A stretch of DNA of 64,000 bases, taken from assembly GCF_001854475.1 (NCBI RefSeq), contig NZ_MNAN01000027.1, positions 280,428 through 344,427 of the forward strand. Reading direction: 5' to 3'. This DNA is from Pseudoalteromonas byunsanensis. Lineage in GTDB: Bacteria; Pseudomonadota; Gammaproteobacteria; Enterobacterales; Alteromonadaceae. A model generated the notes under the pieces. It searched no databases, was not told where the DNA came from, and was given only the letters and a program-made list of their open reading frames with translations. Positions 16,770 through 27,900 of this stretch are shown here, one piece after another. The first letter of the stretch is position 1, and every line of letters starts with the position of its first letter. Position numbers and translations under genes: made by a program.

Positions 16770-17325
16770 TAAATACCAAACTAAAGGTTACTGGTACTGC
16801 TGTAGCAATACTGTCCAAGCCCGCAACTTTTCTGAGTGCTTCAATTCCTGCCAACATATTATAATCGTTTGCATTAATCAGTATTGTGCGAAGTGGTGTT
16901 ACGTGTAATTGCTGGTTATTCTTATTAACCACCAAATCCAGCGTTAGTGTTTGTTGTTGGCCGTGTAATGACAATTCAACGGGTACTGACTTGATGACCT
17001 GAACACCATTTTGTAGCGAGTCTAAATATTTGCTTAGATCAGCGGTGATGTTCGCTTTTGGAAAGTTACTAATATCAAACAGCATCTCTTGCATACGCTG
17101 ATTACGAATAGGGATCATGGTTTCAATAGTTTTGAGATCGATTGAAAACACTAATTTGCCATCATCTGACAATGTGCCTTCTAGCTTCTTAAAATGATGG
17201 TTTTCAGCAATCGTATTCTTTTTTATAGAAGTGATACTTAAATCACTTTGGCTATTATCTAACTGCCAAGCAGCAAACGCTTGAGTTGAAAGCAAGCTAG
17301 CACAGAGTAATACAGACTTAAGCAT
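16753..17325 (-). CDS. YceI family periplasmic lipid-binding-like protein
   Basis: This 190-residue protein has a Sec signal (MLKSVLLCASLLSTQAFA|AWQLD) and the YceI lipocalin-like fold: WQLDNSQSDLSITSIKKNTIAENHHFKKLEGTLSDDGKLVFSIDLKTIETMIPIRNQRMQEMLFD. YceI relatives bind polyisoprenoids in a beta-barrel; the ligand here is unknown. It lies upstream of and overlaps the DUF1285 gene. Confidence 0.9.
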   Translation of the reverse strand: MLKSVLLCASLLSTQAFAAWQLDNSQSDLSITSIKKNTIAENHHFKKLEGTLSDDGKLVFSIDLKTIETMIPIRNQRMQEMLFDISNFPKANITADLSKYLDSLQNGVQVIKSVPVELSLHGQQQTLTLDLVVNKNNQQLHVTPLRTILINANDYNMLAGIEALRKVAGLDSIATAVPVTFSLVFNEQAN

Positions 17326-17394
17326 GACGAGATCCTTTTTACATAATAAAGAATCCTAATATTAACACGCAATACTCAATGATACATGAATGAA

Positions 17395-17528
17395 AAGAAA
17401 AACACGGCTCACCAAATTTAGTGAGCCGTTATAGCAATCTGGGGAGAAGCTATCAATACGTTGTATCCTCTTGCGAGAGATACATCATCAACAGGATGTC
17501 CTACAGGATGAGGACGCGCGCACTGTAA
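17395..17528 (-). ncRNA. Candidate small RNA downstream of polA (Spot 42 position)
   Basis: Between polA's own terminator (about 17637-17662) and the YceI gene lies a second minus-strand terminator (stem ACGGCTCAC at 17403-17411 with 17420-17428, followed by GTTTTTCTTTT). Upstream of it the minus strand folds into a hairpin near GTATCCTCTTGCGAGAGATAC and another with ATAGC/GCTAT arms and a UUCUCCCC loop, which is complementary to Shine-Dalgarno-type GGGGAGAA. A possible promoter is TTGCCT-17-TATGAG (17535-17563). Spot 42 occupies this locus between polA and engB in enterobacteria and vibrios, but its conserved 5' sequence is not seen here. Confidence 0.5.
17403..17428 (-). terminator. Intrinsic terminator of the candidate sRNA
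   Basis: A 9-bp stem (ACGGCTCAC / GTGAGCCGT) is followed by GTTTTTCTTTT on the minus strand. No protein gene ends here; polA ends 285 bases upstream on that strand. Confidence 0.75.
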
Positions 17529-17636
17529 CAAAACCTCATACAGAAATAAACGTCCAGAGGCAAAAATTGGGCCAATTTGATATTTTATAAACATCTCGTT
17601 GTCCCCATTTACGCTTTCTTTACCAATACTACCAAT

Positions 17637-17662
17637 AAAAAAGGGCGCTCCGCGCCCCTTTA
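17637..17662 (-). terminator. Terminator of polA
   Basis: A GGGCGC/GCGCCC core with loop TCC is flanked by A and T runs, 52 bases past the polA stop; on the minus strand it is followed by TTTTTATTGG. Confidence 0.7.
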
Positions 17663-17713
17663 TGAATATATTAATTTTTATTATCTAGGTAAAAGCATAT
17701 TTAAACTGTCACA

Positions 17714-20479
17714 TTAGTGAGCTTGCTCCCAGTTTTCACCATGGTCCGCTTCCACCAATAAGGGCACATCCAAAGTCGCAGCTGCACTCATCAGCTCACA
17801 GATTTTATCGCTAAATTCAGCGACTTTATCTTCCGCGACTTCAAATACAAGTTCATCGTGAACCTGCATAAGTAGTTTGATATCTTCACGAGATTGAGTA
17901 TGTAGCCACTCACCGACTGTTAGCATCGCCTTTTTGATAATATCTGCCGCTGTACCTTGCATTGGCGCGTTAATCGCGGCACGTTCAGCAGCTTTTCGAC
18001 GTGCGCCATTGCGAGCTTTAATATCTGGTAGATGTAAGCGACGACCAAACAATGTCTCTACGTAGCCTCGTTCAGCTGCTTCTTCACGCGTGCGCTCCAT
18101 GTACTCCAACACTCCAGGGAAACGCTCAAAATATTTATCCATGTAATGCTGTGCTTCATGACGCGGAATATCTAACTGACGAGATAAACCAAATGCACTC
18201 ATTCCATATATCAGTCCAAAGTTCACTGCTTTTGCTTTACGACGCATATCTGAGGACACTTCTTCCAATGGCACCGAAAAGACCTCTGAGGCAGTTGCGC
18301 TGTGTACATCTTTACCCTGTGCAAAAGCACTAAGCAACCCTTTATCTTGAGATAAGTGTGCCATGATACGTAATTCTATCTGGCTATAATCCGCCGCTAA
18401 AATCTGCTTGCCTTTATCGGCAATAAAAGCCTGACGGATACGACGTCCAGCTTCGTTACGGATAGGAATGTTTTGCAAGTTAGGGTCACTAGAGCTCAAA
18501 CGACCTGTCGCCGTTACCGCTTGATGGTATGAGGTATGAACCCTACCCGTGTCAGGGTTAACTAGTTTTGGTAACTTATCGGTATAAGTGGATTTAAGCT
18601 TGGCTAATCCTCTATGTTCAATAATTAACTTAGGTAATGGGTAATCATGAGCCAGCTCTTGTAACACTTCTTCAGCAGTGGAAGGCGCACCTTTTGGCGT
18701 CTTCTTAACGACCGGCAACCCCTGTTTTTCAAACAAAATTACCTGAAGCTGTTTTGGCGAGCTTAGATTAAACTCTTCACCTGCCAATTCAAAAGCTTCC
18801 TTTTCTATTTCTGCTAAACGCTCACTCAGTTGAACACTTTGCTTTGCCAGCATTGATGAATCGATTTTCACGCCTGTACGCTCAATCTCAGACAGCACAG
18901 ATAATAGTGGTAACTCGATATCGACAAACACCTGCTGCAGCTTTTCTTGCTGCTTCAGTAATGGCCATAAGTGCGCATGTAAGCGCAAGGTAATATCAGC
19001 ATCTTCCGCAGCATATGGTGCCGCTTTTTCCAACTCTATTTGATTAAACGTCAGCTGAGACTTGCCTTTACCTGCTATGTCCTCAAAACTGATATTTTTA
19101 TGACCCAAGTATTTAAGCGCCAAAGAGTCCATATCATGGCGTGTTGCCACACTATTAAAAACATAAGACTCCAGCATAGTATCAAAAGCGATACCGTTAA
19201 GCTCTAAGCCAGCTCTGGCCAAAACACTCTTGTCATACTTTAGGTTTTGCCCAACTTTTTTGATTTTATCGTCAGCTAAAATAGCGCCTAGTTTTTCAAA
19301 TACTATTGCTTTTGAAAGTTGCTCAGGTGCGCCAACATAATCGTGTGCTATGGGTAAGTAGGCAGCTTCCCCTGGTGAGACCGCAAAGCTCATTCCAACG
19401 AGGTCCGCTTGCATATAATCAAGGCTGGTCGTTTCAGTATCGAAAGCCATCAAAGGTGCCGATTGCAGTTTGTCCAACCATCGTTCTAACTGCTGCTCAG
19501 TTAAAATGGTCTCGTAGTTTGCCTCTGGCTGCTGAGCCATAGGCGCGCTGCCCGATGCTTCGATGTCGGTAATATCTGACGTTCTTGCAGAACTGGCGTC
19601 GTCTAGCAGCTCACTTAACCAGCGCTTGAATTCGCATTGCGCATACAACTCGATCAATTTATCTTTATTCACAGGCGCAATTGCGAACTGTTCCAGATCT
19701 TGCTCAACCTCTACATCAAGTTTGATGGTGGCTAGCTCATAAGATAGCTCCAACTGTTCTTTATGCTCTTCAAGCTTTTTAGCCATGGTTTTAGAACCAC
19801 GAAAGCCAAGAGCAGCGATTTCATCTAGACGTTGATACAGAGATTCAATTGACCCAAGACCCTGCAACATGGCTAATGCTGTTTTTTCTCCAACCCCAGG
19901 CACACCTGGAATATTATCAACTTTGTCACCCATTAACGCTAAGTAATCAATGATAAGCTCTGGACCTATGCCAAATTTCTCTACCACGCCTTGTGGGTCT
20001 AAAACCGTGTTGGTCATGGTATTAATAAGGGTGACATGCTCATTGACCAACTGCGCCATATCTTTATCGCCAGTGCTGATCAACACATGACGTTTTTGTT
20101 CGGCAGCTATACGCGCGAATGTACCAATGACGTCATCAGCTTCTACACCAGCAATACTGACAAGAGGTAATCCCATCGCTTCGATAATATCGTGGATCGG
20201 TTTGATCTGAGACCTCAGATCATCGGGCATTGGAGGACGGTGAGCTTTATACTCACTGTACATTTCATTTCTAAATGTAGGCCCTTTGGCATCAAACACT
20301 ACCACCATGTGACTTGGCTGGTACTGTTTTAACAAGCTCTTGAGCATGTTGATCACGCCATAAATAGCACCTGTTGCTTCTCCTTTTGAGTTAGTAAGAT
20401 GCGGAGGCGCATGATACGCCCTAAAAAGATACGAAGAACCATCAACCAAGATCAAAGGATTTTCAGGGATCAAAGACAT
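17714..20479 (-). CDS. polA: DNA polymerase I
   Basis: The 921-residue enzyme has all three parts of PolI: the N-terminal 5' nuclease ([59 protein letters not shown]), the 3'-5' exonuclease ([34 protein letters not shown]) and the polymerase ([45 protein letters not shown]). The exonuclease acidic residues are present, so proofreading is expected. The ATG at 20479 is chosen because it matches the family N-terminus; the open frame runs 56 residues further upstream without family similarity. Confidence 0.97.
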   Translation of the reverse strand: MSLIPENPLILVDGSSYLFRAYHAPPHLTNSKGEATGAIYGVINMLKSLLKQYQPSHMVVVFDAKGPTFRNEMYSEYKAHRPPMPDDLRSQIKPIHDIIEAMGLPLVSIAGVEADDVIGTFARIAAEQKRHVLISTGDKDMAQLVNEHVTLINTMTNTVLDPQGVVEKFGIGPELIIDYLALMGDKVDNIPGVPGVGEKTALAMLQGLGSIESLYQRLDEIAALGFRGSKTMAKKLEEHKEQLELSYELATIKLDVEVEQDLEQFAIAPVNKDKLIELYAQCEFKRWLSELLDDASSARTSDITDIEASGSAPMAQQPEANYETILTEQQLERWLDKLQSAPLMAFDTETTSLDYMQADLVGMSFAVSPGEAAYLPIAHDYVGAPEQLSKAIVFEKLGAILADDKIKKVGQNLKYDKSVLARAGLELNGIAFDTMLESYVFNSVATRHDMDSLALKYLGHKNISFEDIAGKGKSQLTFNQIELEKAAPYAAEDADITLRLHAHLWPLLKQQEKLQQVFVDIELPLLSVLSEIERTGVKIDSSMLAKQSVQLSERLAEIEKEAFELAGEEFNLSSPKQLQVILFEKQGLPVVKKTPKGAPSTAEEVLQELAHDYPLPKLIIEHRGLAKLKSTYTDKLPKLVNPDTGRVHTSYHQAVTATGRLSSSDPNLQNIPIRNEAGRRIRQAFIADKGKQILAADYSQIELRIMAHLSQDKGLLSAFAQGKDVHSATASEVFSVPLEEVSSDMRRKAKAVNFGLIYGMSAFGLSRQLDIPRHEAQHYMDKYFERFPGVLEYMERTREEAAERGYVETLFGRRLHLPDIKARNGARRKAAERAAINAPMQGTAADIIKKAMLTVGEWLHTQSREDIKLLMQVHDELVFEVAEDKVAEFSDKICELMSAAATLDVPLLVEADHGENWEQAH

Positions 20480-20910
20480 AATAAAGGGGATCCTAAATGA
20501 GCTTTTAAAAAACAGCATAAGAATGCCATAAGGACACAGATAAAACGAGGGATAAAAACTAACAAGATAATTAGTTTGAACTCTAACAAACTGTGGATAA
20601 CTTTGTAGATAACCACAGAAAATCGCAGCAAGAAAGTTCGAAAACATTTACCGTCTAATGTAAGTTTTTGATATTAAAGAGAAAAGCAAACTCTTTTTTT
20701 ATTATTATTTATGCCTAAAATGTGGAAAAACATTTTGGTGCCCACAAAGATTAGAACAAGTTGTTTAAAAATCAAGCTCTATTTTGTTAGCGGACGGGTA
20801 TACTAACATAATTGATCAAAGATCAAATAAGATCCTTTATAATATTTTTCTTCGCTGTTAATTACAATTAAGCATAAGCCTGTAAGATCTTACATTTAGA
20901 GGGAACACAT
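20480..20910. other. Divergent polA-elbB intergenic region
   Basis: These AT-rich 431 bases separate the divergent polA and elbB genes. They contain the GATC-rich string TGATCAAAGATCAAATAAGA near 20812 and a perfect TATAAT at 20838-20843 facing elbB, about 70 bases before its start. No matching -35 at ideal spacing was found. No RNA gene or small coding frame was recognised. Confidence 0.4.
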
Positions 20911-21561
20911 ATGAAAAAAATCGCAATTATTTTAAGTGGCTGTGGCGTATATGATGGCGCAGAAATACACGAGTCTGTGTTAACTATGTTGCATATAGAA
21001 CAATTTGGGGCAAGCTATGAATGCTTTGCACCAAATATTCAACAATACCATGTTATCAATCACTTGACTGGTGAAGAACACGCACAACAGCGCAATGTTT
21101 TAGAAGAAGCTGCACGTATTGCACGGGGAGATATTAAAGATTTGTCATCTTTAAACGTCAGTAATTTTGACGCTTTGGTGATACCGGGCGGTTTTGGTGT
21201 TGCCAAAAACCTCAGTAGTTTTGCATTTGAAGGTGCTCAATCTACGATTCTTGAGTCACTTAAGCAATGTTGTCAGTCATTTGCACAGCAACATAAGCCT
21301 ATAGCTTATTTATGTATTGCACCTGCTCTGATCGGCCACATTCATCCTCAAGGCACACTCGCAACCATAGGCAACGATGAAGAAACAGCCACAGCCACGG
21401 AACAGTTAGGCGCCAAACATGTTACTTGCGGTGTTGATGATGTCGTAGTTGACGAGCAGCAAAAGGTTATCAGTACCCCAGCCTACATGCTGGCAGGCTC
21501 AATTACACAAGCATCAAGTGGCATCCAAAAAGCGCTCAAAGCACTTTTCGACATACTCTAA
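20911..21561 (+). CDS. elbB: Glyoxalase ElbB (DJ-1/PfpI superfamily)
   Basis: This 216-residue protein belongs to the DJ-1/PfpI superfamily and matches ElbB, a glyoxalase-like protein linked to isoprenoid metabolism. Motifs include the N-terminal KKIAIILSGCGVYDGAEIHESVL, PGGFGVAKNLSSFAFEGA, and the nucleophile-elbow segment IAYLCIAPALIG with the likely catalytic Cys. It is preceded by GAGGGAA at a good distance from the ATG. The gene stands alone, divergent from polA. Confidence 0.95.
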   Translation: MKKIAIILSGCGVYDGAEIHESVLTMLHIEQFGASYECFAPNIQQYHVINHLTGEEHAQQRNVLEEAARIARGDIKDLSSLNVSNFDALVIPGGFGVAKNLSSFAFEGAQSTILESLKQCCQSFAQQHKPIAYLCIAPALIGHIHPQGTLATIGNDEETATATEQLGAKHVTCGVDDVVVDEQQKVISTPAYMLAGSITQASSGIQKALKALFDIL

Positions 21562-21724
21562 GTGATGAAGCTATTGCCAATATTTGCGCTAAAGCAATAA
21601 ATTGGGCATTTTTCTTCTAATATACACAAGTTTAGTTTTATAAATTGGTTGGTGGCGTTATAATCGCTAGAAATTCCGTCATCTTATCGTGATTGATCAC
21701 GTCCAAATGAAGTGAGCAAGACAA

Positions 21725-22117
21725 ATGAAAAAACTTTCTGCAGCATTATTATTGCTATCAACGGCCGCAATAGCGCAGCCTTATGACAATGCTTTAACTG
21801 AAGAAGCAATTCAGAAACGTATCGCACCTGTTGGCAGCGTATATTTGGCTGGTGCAGAGAGCGCCGCTGAAGCGGCACCAAGCGGACCTCGTTCTGGCGA
21901 GCAAGTATATCAGGCTGCCTGTTTTGCCTGTCACGGAACTGGCGCGTTAGGCGCACCAAAAACAGCTGACGATTGGGCTCCTCGCCTAACAAAAGGTGCG
22001 GACGTACTTCTGGATCATGCAATCAACGGTTTCAACGCAATGCCACCTCGTGGTACGTGTATGGACTGTTCTGATGATGAGATTGCTGCAGCAATTGAAT
22101 TTATGACAGCTAAATAA
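21725..22117 (+). CDS. Cytochrome c5-type monohaem cytochrome
   Basis: This 130-residue periplasmic cytochrome has a signal peptide (MKKLSAALLLLSTAAIAQP), one haem site CFACH near residue 64, and the cytochrome c5 hallmark FNAMPPRGTCMDCSDDEI, which supplies the axial Met and the extra Cys pair. It is presumed to carry electrons to terminal oxidases. It is monocistronic, ending at a hairpin. Confidence 0.93.
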   Translation: MKKLSAALLLLSTAAIAQPYDNALTEEAIQKRIAPVGSVYLAGAESAAEAAPSGPRSGEQVYQAACFACHGTGALGAPKTADDWAPRLTKGADVLLDHAINGFNAMPPRGTCMDCSDDEIAAAIEFMTAK

Positions 22118-22129
22118 TGTCAATAAAAA

Positions 22130-22153
22130 GAAGGAGATCGCCCGATCTCCTTC
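22130..22153 (+). terminator. Hairpin after the cytochrome c5 gene
   Basis: An 11-bp perfect stem (GAAGGAGATCG with its complement, loop CC) lies 12 bases past the stop. The T-run is poor (GATATTG), so termination may be partial. Confidence 0.6.
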
Positions 22154-22278
22154 GATATTGCTATGTAAGTTCAAAAAACCTCAACCAAAGTCACCCATAT
22201 TGAACTTGACCCTCGCCGATAAAAGTGAAAATATACGGATAATAATTGAACACATAATAATAACTATGGGTTAAATCA

Positions 22279-24855
22279 TTGGAAGATCCCTCACCTGTAC
22301 TTCGCAAACTCGAACGCAATAATAAGCGATTGAGATTTTTGTTGAAAAAGTATAAACAGAACAATCACTTACAGCACGCTCTGATTTTACTTTCAGAACG
22401 GGCCAGTACAGTTGCGGAACTGACCCTACTTTATCCAGCTATACATGACATTTTAGTCAAATACCTTCCTAGCCGTAGTTTCTACGTGGTGCTTCAAAAT
22501 CAATATACACAAACACTTGAGCTTTCTTACTTTGTCGATGAAAAAGATGGCATTGCCGTACCGCTGCATGAAGATAGCCATTTTTCTGAAGGTGTGACTG
22601 GTTACGTATTTCGCACCGGAGAAACCGTTTACCTGACCAAAGAGAGCATGATTGAGCAAACCAGAAAAGGGGTGTTTAAAGCTCTGGGTAGCCAAGCCGA
22701 ACACTGGGTTGGTGTCCCCATATATCGCGACAGTAATATTATTGGTGTTATGGTGTCGCAAAGCTATCAGGCAAAACAAAGCTACAGCGAGCAACAAATC
22801 GAGCTGCTTGAGGTGATGTCTCTGTATCTGGCAACCGCTATTGAACGTGTTAAAAAGCGCGAGCTGCTTGAATCTGAGGTTAAAATACGCACCAGAGCGC
22901 TGATGCAAAGCAACGAAGCTCTCAACAAAGAAATTGAGCATCGTAAACGTGCGCTAGAGCGTCAACAAATACTGTTCAAAATATCTGAACTAGCAACCCA
23001 ATTTAGTGACATAGACGATGTTTATAAGCAAGTTCATGACATCATCCGCTCGATTACCTTCGCCGATAACTTATACATCGCTTTATATGACAAACATGCT
23101 GGTTGGCTGAGTTTCCCATATAGTGTTGATGAGGTCACACAGTATAAACCTCGGCCTTTTGCCAAAGGCTACAGTGAGCTGGTGATCAGAACAGAGCAAA
23201 GCCAACTCATTGATACCATCAGGGCAAAAGCGCTAATTGCCGAAGGCACTGTGCAACGCTCAAAAGAGTATAATAAAATTCAACTGGCGACTAGCTGGAT
23301 GGGAGCACCATTAAAAACTGCCAATGGTGTTATAGGGCTGATCGCTTGTCAGGCGTATGAGCACAAATATGAGTTTGATTACGACGATGTTGAACTGATC
23401 TCTTTCGTATCCAACCAGATCGCTTCTGTATTGCAAACTCACTTGGCGAATCAAGCACTTAAAAGCAGTCACCAAGAACTTGAACATCGTGTTGCAGAGA
23501 AAACTAAAGCATTACAACAAACTAATTTGCATCTGCAAATGCAAATTGAAGAACGTAAAAAAATAGAGCAACAGCTATATCATGACGCACATCATGACCC
23601 GTTGACGAGTTTACCCAATCGTAGTCTATTTCTTACCCAATTAGAAAAAACACTGCATAAGTTCCAACGTCACCCTGAGCACCACTTTGCAGTCCTCTTT
23701 ATTGACCTAGACAAATTTAAATCCATTAACGATGAACTTGGCCACCAAGCCGGTGATCAGTTTTTGATTTGGGTAAGTAAGGCGTTTGCCGACTGTATTA
23801 GAGATCACGATTTGCTTGCTCGTCTTGCAGGTGATGAATTTGTCATTCTGCTTGATCACCTCAGTGACAAACAACAGGCCGAAGATGTGGCTAAACGAAT
23901 TATCAGGGTGATGCAACAACCATTCTGTATGAAAGGAACTTGTGTACAAAGTGGTGCAAGTATTGGTATCACTTACAGTAATAAACGCTATAGCAACATT
24001 GATGAAATCATTCGTGATGCAGATGCTGCAATGTACTATGCAAAGAATGCAGGTCGTGGCCGCTATGAATTCTACCATCCTTTACTCACTGCGGGCTCTG
24101 CAGCTAATAAGCATATTGAACATCACCATTTAAGTGCATTGCCTACTCATTTTAGACGCACCGAAGTGATTTCAATGGCAGACGAAGTAAATGCAATTAG
24201 TCTGCTTGATGCGTTTGGCGAGCACCCAGTATTAGGCAGCACCAGTTTCGACATCTTGAAAAAGTTCGCAGCAGAGAAAACCGAACAGCTAGAAATCGAA
24301 TTACAATTGCTTAAGCAGGTGATCCACATTGGCAATACACAATCTCAGGATCTATTGTTCGCCTGTTCGATAGCAGTGCTTGATAATCAAGCTTTTAATC
24401 CACTGTGCCAATTGTTGAAAAGCGCCAAACATCAGATGTGCTTACTGTTTGATGAAACTTCGCTGCGACATGCATCTAGCCAACAACTAGAGAATCTGAA
24501 AACACTCAGCGATATGGGAGAGCTCGTTGGCTTAAACGACTTCGCAAAAGACCGTTGTGATCTAGCGATGCTGACCCAGCATGACTTTAAGTATCTCTTA
24601 TTGAGCTCTACGTTCAGTAAACGCGTCTTGCAACAAAGCTGCTATGACCTTCAATTGCAAGGCATATTGGCTGTAACTAAACTAAAACAAACGCAGGTGA
24701 TCGCCAAAGGTCCCGCGATTCTAAACTTCCGAGGCTTATTAGAAAGCCACGGTATTGAGTTGTTTTTTGGTAAACAGCATAGCGTTAACTTGCTCGAAGA
24801 GCCTTCTGTCAGCACGGCTATCTCACAAACCTCAAGTCCTATCGTTTTAACATAG
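22279..24855 (+). CDS. GAF-GAF-GGDEF protein with degenerate EAL-like tail
   Basis: The 858-residue protein starts with TTG and has two GAF-type sensor domains (about residues 50-195 and 235-395), a coiled-coil linker, and a GGDEF domain (about 435-600). The active-site loop is RLAGDEF (residues 515-521), an AGDEF variant normally compatible with diguanylate cyclase activity, with an RDHD inhibitory I-site five residues before it. The last 200 residues resemble an EAL domain ([30 protein letters not shown]) but lack the EAL signature and metal ligands, so phosphodiesterase activity is unlikely. Its end overlaps the convergent rep gene by 17 bases. No membrane segments are present, so it is likely a cytosolic c-di-GMP enzyme. 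Confidence 0.85.
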   Translation: MEDPSPVLRKLERNNKRLRFLLKKYKQNNHLQHALILLSERASTVAELTLLYPAIHDILVKYLPSRSFYVVLQNQYTQTLELSYFVDEKDGIAVPLHEDSHFSEGVTGYVFRTGETVYLTKESMIEQTRKGVFKALGSQAEHWVGVPIYRDSNIIGVMVSQSYQAKQSYSEQQIELLEVMSLYLATAIERVKKRELLESEVKIRTRALMQSNEALNKEIEHRKRALERQQILFKISELATQFSDIDDVYKQVHDIIRSITFADNLYIALYDKHAGWLSFPYSVDEVTQYKPRPFAKGYSELVIRTEQSQLIDTIRAKALIAEGTVQRSKEYNKIQLATSWMGAPLKTANGVIGLIACQAYEHKYEFDYDDVELISFVSNQIASVLQTHLANQALKSSHQELEHRVAEKTKALQQTNLHLQMQIEERKKIEQQLYHDAHHDPLTSLPNRSLFLTQLEKTLHKFQRHPEHHFAVLFIDLDKFKSINDELGHQAGDQFLIWVSKAFADCIRDHDLLARLAGDEFVILLDHLSDKQQAEDVAKRIIRVMQQPFCMKGTCVQSGASIGITYSNKRYSNIDEIIRDADAAMYYAKNAGRGRYEFYHPLLTAGSAANKHIEHHHLSALPTHFRRTEVISMADEVNAISLLDAFGEHPVLGSTSFDILKKFAAEKTEQLEIELQLLKQVIHIGNTQSQDLLFACSIAVLDNQAFNPLCQLLKSAKHQMCLLFDETSLRHASSQQLENLKTLSDMGELVGLNDFAKDRCDLAMLTQHDFKYLLLSSTFSKRVLQQSCYDLQLQGILAVTKLKQTQVIAKGPAILNFRGLLESHGIELFFGKQHSVNLLEEPSVSTAISQTSSPIVLT

Positions 24856-26854
24856 CTCTGAGATTGGCGACTCTAGCTTGTCCTTTCTCCATACGTTCCG
24901 CTTGTGATGCCACTGTTTTCTTTTGTCCTTCGTAACTAAGGTCGTCTTGTGGCAGTTCTTGTACAAAACGACTTATTTCAGGCGTTGCAACCTCACCAAA
25001 TTGACGGCGGTTTTTTGCATGTGTCAGCGTTAATGTTTGCTGAGCCCGTGTTATCCCCACGTAAGCGAGACGACGTTCTTCTTCTACATTATCTTCGTCA
25101 ATACTCGTTTGATGTGGTAAGAATCCTTCTTCCATACCAACCATAAATACATGGGGGTATTCCAATCCCTTAGAAGCGTGCAATGTCAGCAATTGGACCG
25201 CATCAGAGTCATCTTCTTCTTCGTTACGTTCCAGCATATCTCTAAGCGTGAGCTTGCTAACGACTTCAGCGAGCGTCATAGCTGGGTTATCGCTATCTCC
25301 AGTAAGCATATCGGTTATCCAACGGTATAACTCGGAGACATTTTTCATCCGCATTTCAGCAGCTTTTGCACTGGGAGAAGACTCGTAAAGATAAGCTTCG
25401 TAATTGGTTTCACGTACCATATCTTTCACCGCTTCCAATGTATCCCCGCGTACAGCTCTATCAGATAGCTCCACTATCCAACGTGCAAACCCCATCAGCG
25501 CATTGAGCCCGCGTCCAGCCAAACGTTCTGCCAACTGCGGATCAAAGCATGCTTCAAACAAACTAATATGCTTTTCGTTCGCCAGACTTCCGAGTTTTTC
25601 GAGGGTCACAGGGCCAATTTCACGGCGCGGTGTATTTACAATACGCAAGAAGGCATTATCGTCATCTTGATTTACCAACAAACGCAGATAAGCCATGATA
25701 TCTTTGATCTCGCTACGTGAGAAAAATGACATACCACCACTTATTTTGTAAGGAATACGGTTACTCATAAGCGACTTTTCAAACACTCTGGCCTGATGGT
25801 TACCACGATATAAAATGGCATAATCTCGGTAACTAGTACGCTTCATAAATTTATGGGAAATGATTTCCGCCACGACGCGTTCGGCCTCATGCTCTTCATC
25901 ACGCGTTGCAATAACTCTGATGGGGTCACCATTTTCCAACTCACTAAAAAGTTGCTTATCAAACTCATGTGGATTGTTAGCAATAAGAATATTCGCGGCC
26001 TTTAAGATCCGCTTAAAACTGCGATAGTTTTGCTCAAGTTTGATTAGCCTCAAGCCAGGAAAATCTTTGGATAGCAATACTAAGTTTTGTGGTTTCGCTC
26101 CACGCCATGAATAAATAGATTGGTCATCATCACCCACCACGGTAAATCTTGCTCGCTCACCAACTAATAGTTTGACCAACTGGTACTGACTGGTATTGGT
26201 ATCTTGATACTCATCCACCAATAAATAGCGAAAACGTGCCTGCCAGCGCTCTCGAACCTCAGCAGACTGTGACAACAACAAGGTTGGCACCATGATCAAA
26301 TCATCAAAGTCAAAAGCATTATAAGCACGTAACTGGGTTTGATAACGAGCATATAACTGAGCAAATAAAGCCTTCTGAGGCTCTCTCGCTTCGGCTATCG
26401 CTCGCTGTGGCAAAATCAGCTCATTCTTCCAGTTACCAATTTGCATCTTTAGCAAATTCAGCAAGTCTTTATCTTTTTCTAATTCTTTTTCTGTAAGTTC
26501 ACTTAGTAGCTGATTGGTATCCTGATCATCCAACAAAGAAAAATTTGCTTTATAACCGAGAGTTTTCAGTTCTTTTTTTATGATCTCAAGACCCAAAGTA
26601 TGAAAAGTCGATACCCATAAGCCCTTTGATTCTTGTTTGCCCAAGGTTTGCGAGACTCGTTCGCGCATTTCTTTAGCAGCTTTGTTAGTAAACGTCACCG
26701 CCGCGATATTTTTCGCCTGATACTCACATTTCTGTACTAGGTAAGCAATTTTATTGGTAATAACACGCGTTTTCCCAGAGCCGGCCCCCGCCAGTACTAA
26801 GCAAGGACCACTGATGTATTTTACCGCTTCGTCTTGTTTTGGATTGAGTTTCAT
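24839..26854 (-). CDS. rep: ATP-dependent DNA helicase Rep
   Basis: This 671-residue superfamily 1A helicase aligns closely with E. coli Rep: [40 protein letters not shown] (Walker A), [28 protein letters not shown] (Walker B), [15 protein letters not shown], and [23 protein letters not shown]. Rep moves 3'-5' and clears protein roadblocks ahead of the replisome. The ATG at 26854 matches the family start; 26 further in-frame residues upstream do not. It ends in 17 bases of overlap with the convergent GGDEF gene and is divergent from ubiK. Confidence 0.96.
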   Translation of the reverse strand: MKLNPKQDEAVKYISGPCLVLAGAGSGKTRVITNKIAYLVQKCEYQAKNIAAVTFTNKAAKEMRERVSQTLGKQESKGLWVSTFHTLGLEIIKKELKTLGYKANFSLLDDQDTNQLLSELTEKELEKDKDLLNLLKMQIGNWKNELILPQRAIAEAREPQKALFAQLYARYQTQLRAYNAFDFDDLIMVPTLLLSQSAEVRERWQARFRYLLVDEYQDTNTSQYQLVKLLVGERARFTVVGDDDQSIYSWRGAKPQNLVLLSKDFPGLRLIKLEQNYRSFKRILKAANILIANNPHEFDKQLFSELENGDPIRVIATRDEEHEAERVVAEIISHKFMKRTSYRDYAILYRGNHQARVFEKSLMSNRIPYKISGGMSFFSRSEIKDIMAYLRLLVNQDDDNAFLRIVNTPRREIGPVTLEKLGSLANEKHISLFEACFDPQLAERLAGRGLNALMGFARWIVELSDRAVRGDTLEAVKDMVRETNYEAYLYESSPSAKAAEMRMKNVSELYRWITDMLTGDSDNPAMTLAEVVSKLTLRDMLERNEEEDDSDAVQLLTLHASKGLEYPHVFMVGMEEGFLPHQTSIDEDNVEEERRLAYVGITRAQQTLTLTHAKNRRQFGEVATPEISRFVQELPQDDLSYEGQKKTVASQAERMEKGQARVANLRAMLKR

Positions 26855-26975
26855 TGCCAGACTATGAGTTGTGCTACCGAAGCGATATTTTACCGTAAAG
26901 CGCTCGGTGCGCCTAGGCGCTTGGCAAAGCATTTGCTAAGATGAGTACTAGCATATTTTGGAGAAGGGATCTGAA

Positions 26976-27242
26976 ATGATTAACCCAGCAAAAATTGAAG
27001 AGATCGCAAAGCAAATTTCAAGCAACATGCCACAAGGCGTGAAGAACTTAGCCGATACTTTTGAGGCCAAAACCAAACAAGCTATTCAAAATAAATTAGC
27101 CGAAATGGATTTTGTTAGCCGTGAAGAGTTTGATATTCAAAGTAAGGTGCTGATCCGCACCCGCGAAAAATTAGCTGAACTGGAAGCCAAGGTGGCACAG
27201 CTAGAAGCTAAGATGACCAACTCAGACAGCGCCGATGAGTAA
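26976..27242 (+). CDS. ubiK: Ubiquinone biosynthesis accessory factor UbiK
   Basis: This 88-residue protein matches UbiK (YqiC/BMFP family), an accessory factor for ubiquinone synthesis. It has an amphipathic N-terminal half (INPAKIEEIAKQISSNMPQGVKNLADTFEAKTKQAIQNKLAEMDFVSREEFDIQSKVL) and a C-terminal coiled coil (REKLAELEAKVAQLEAKM). The ATG at 26976 follows GGAGAAGGG; an in-frame start 18 bases earlier is weaker. Confidence 0.93.
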   Translation: MINPAKIEEIAKQISSNMPQGVKNLADTFEAKTKQAIQNKLAEMDFVSREEFDIQSKVLIRTREKLAELEAKVAQLEAKMTNSDSADE

Positions 27243-27246
27243 GCAC

Positions 27247-27900
27247 TTATAAATAGCGCTTAGCCACCTGTTCCACCGCCTGGGCATATCCTGCATTAAT
27301 ATGCTCAGGTTGTGATGTCTGCTCTTGAACTTCATGCAATAGACCGTCTTCTAATCCGTAAACCCAACCATGTATGGTCAACTGTTGCCCTCTAGTCCAA
27401 GCATCCTGTACCACGTTGGTTAAACACACATTACGTACCTGATCGATCACATTCAATTCGCATAAAGCTGCACATCGCCGTGATATTTCTACTGCCGATA
27501 ACAAAGCTTGATGCTTTTCTTTCACATCCGCGACATGCCGCAGCCAATTATCAATTAAGCCAAAACGCGCTTCATCCAACACCGCCTGTACACCACCACA
27601 GCCATAATGGCCCACGACCATTATATGCTCGACTTTGAGCACTTCAACCGCATACTGCATCACTGATAGACAGTTATGATCTGTATGTACGACCACATTA
27701 GCCACATTGCGGTGCACGAACAGTTCACCCGGCATCAAATCGACTATTTCGTTGGCTGGCACACGAGAGTCTGAACAACCTATCCATAGATAATCTGGGT
27801 TTTGCTGCCTAGATAGTTTTTTGAAGAAATCGGGGTCACGCTGTTGAGTACGGTTGGCCCACTGTTGATTATTTTCTAATAAGTGATCTAGCGAGCACAT
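27247..27900 (-). CDS. can: Beta-carbonic anhydrase
   Basis: This 217-residue beta-class carbonic anhydrase interconverts CO2 and bicarbonate. Zinc ligands are visible in WIGCSDSRVPANEIV (Cys and the Asp/Arg dyad) and VVGHYGCGGV (His and Cys). Length and sequence match E. coli Can. It converges with ubiK (4-base gap) and overlaps the upstream methyltransferase gene by 13 bases, so the two are probably co-transcribed. Confidence 0.95.
   Translation of the reverse strand: MCSLDHLLENNQQWANRTQQRDPDFFKKLSRQQNPDYLWIGCSDSRVPANEIVDLMPGELFVHRNVANVVVHTDHNCLSVMQYAVEVLKVEHIMVVGHYGCGGVQAVLDEARFGLIDNWLRHVADVKEKHQALLSAVEISRRCAALCELNVIDQVRNVCLTNVVQDAWTRGQQLTIHGWVYGLEDGLLHEVQEQTSQPEHINAGYAQAVEQVAKRYL

Noticed and set aside
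17395..17640. Direct identification as Spot 42 RNA
   Set aside because: The conserved 5' sequence of Spot 42 could not be found on either strand. Only the position and the terminator agree, so the locus is given as a candidate sRNA without that name.
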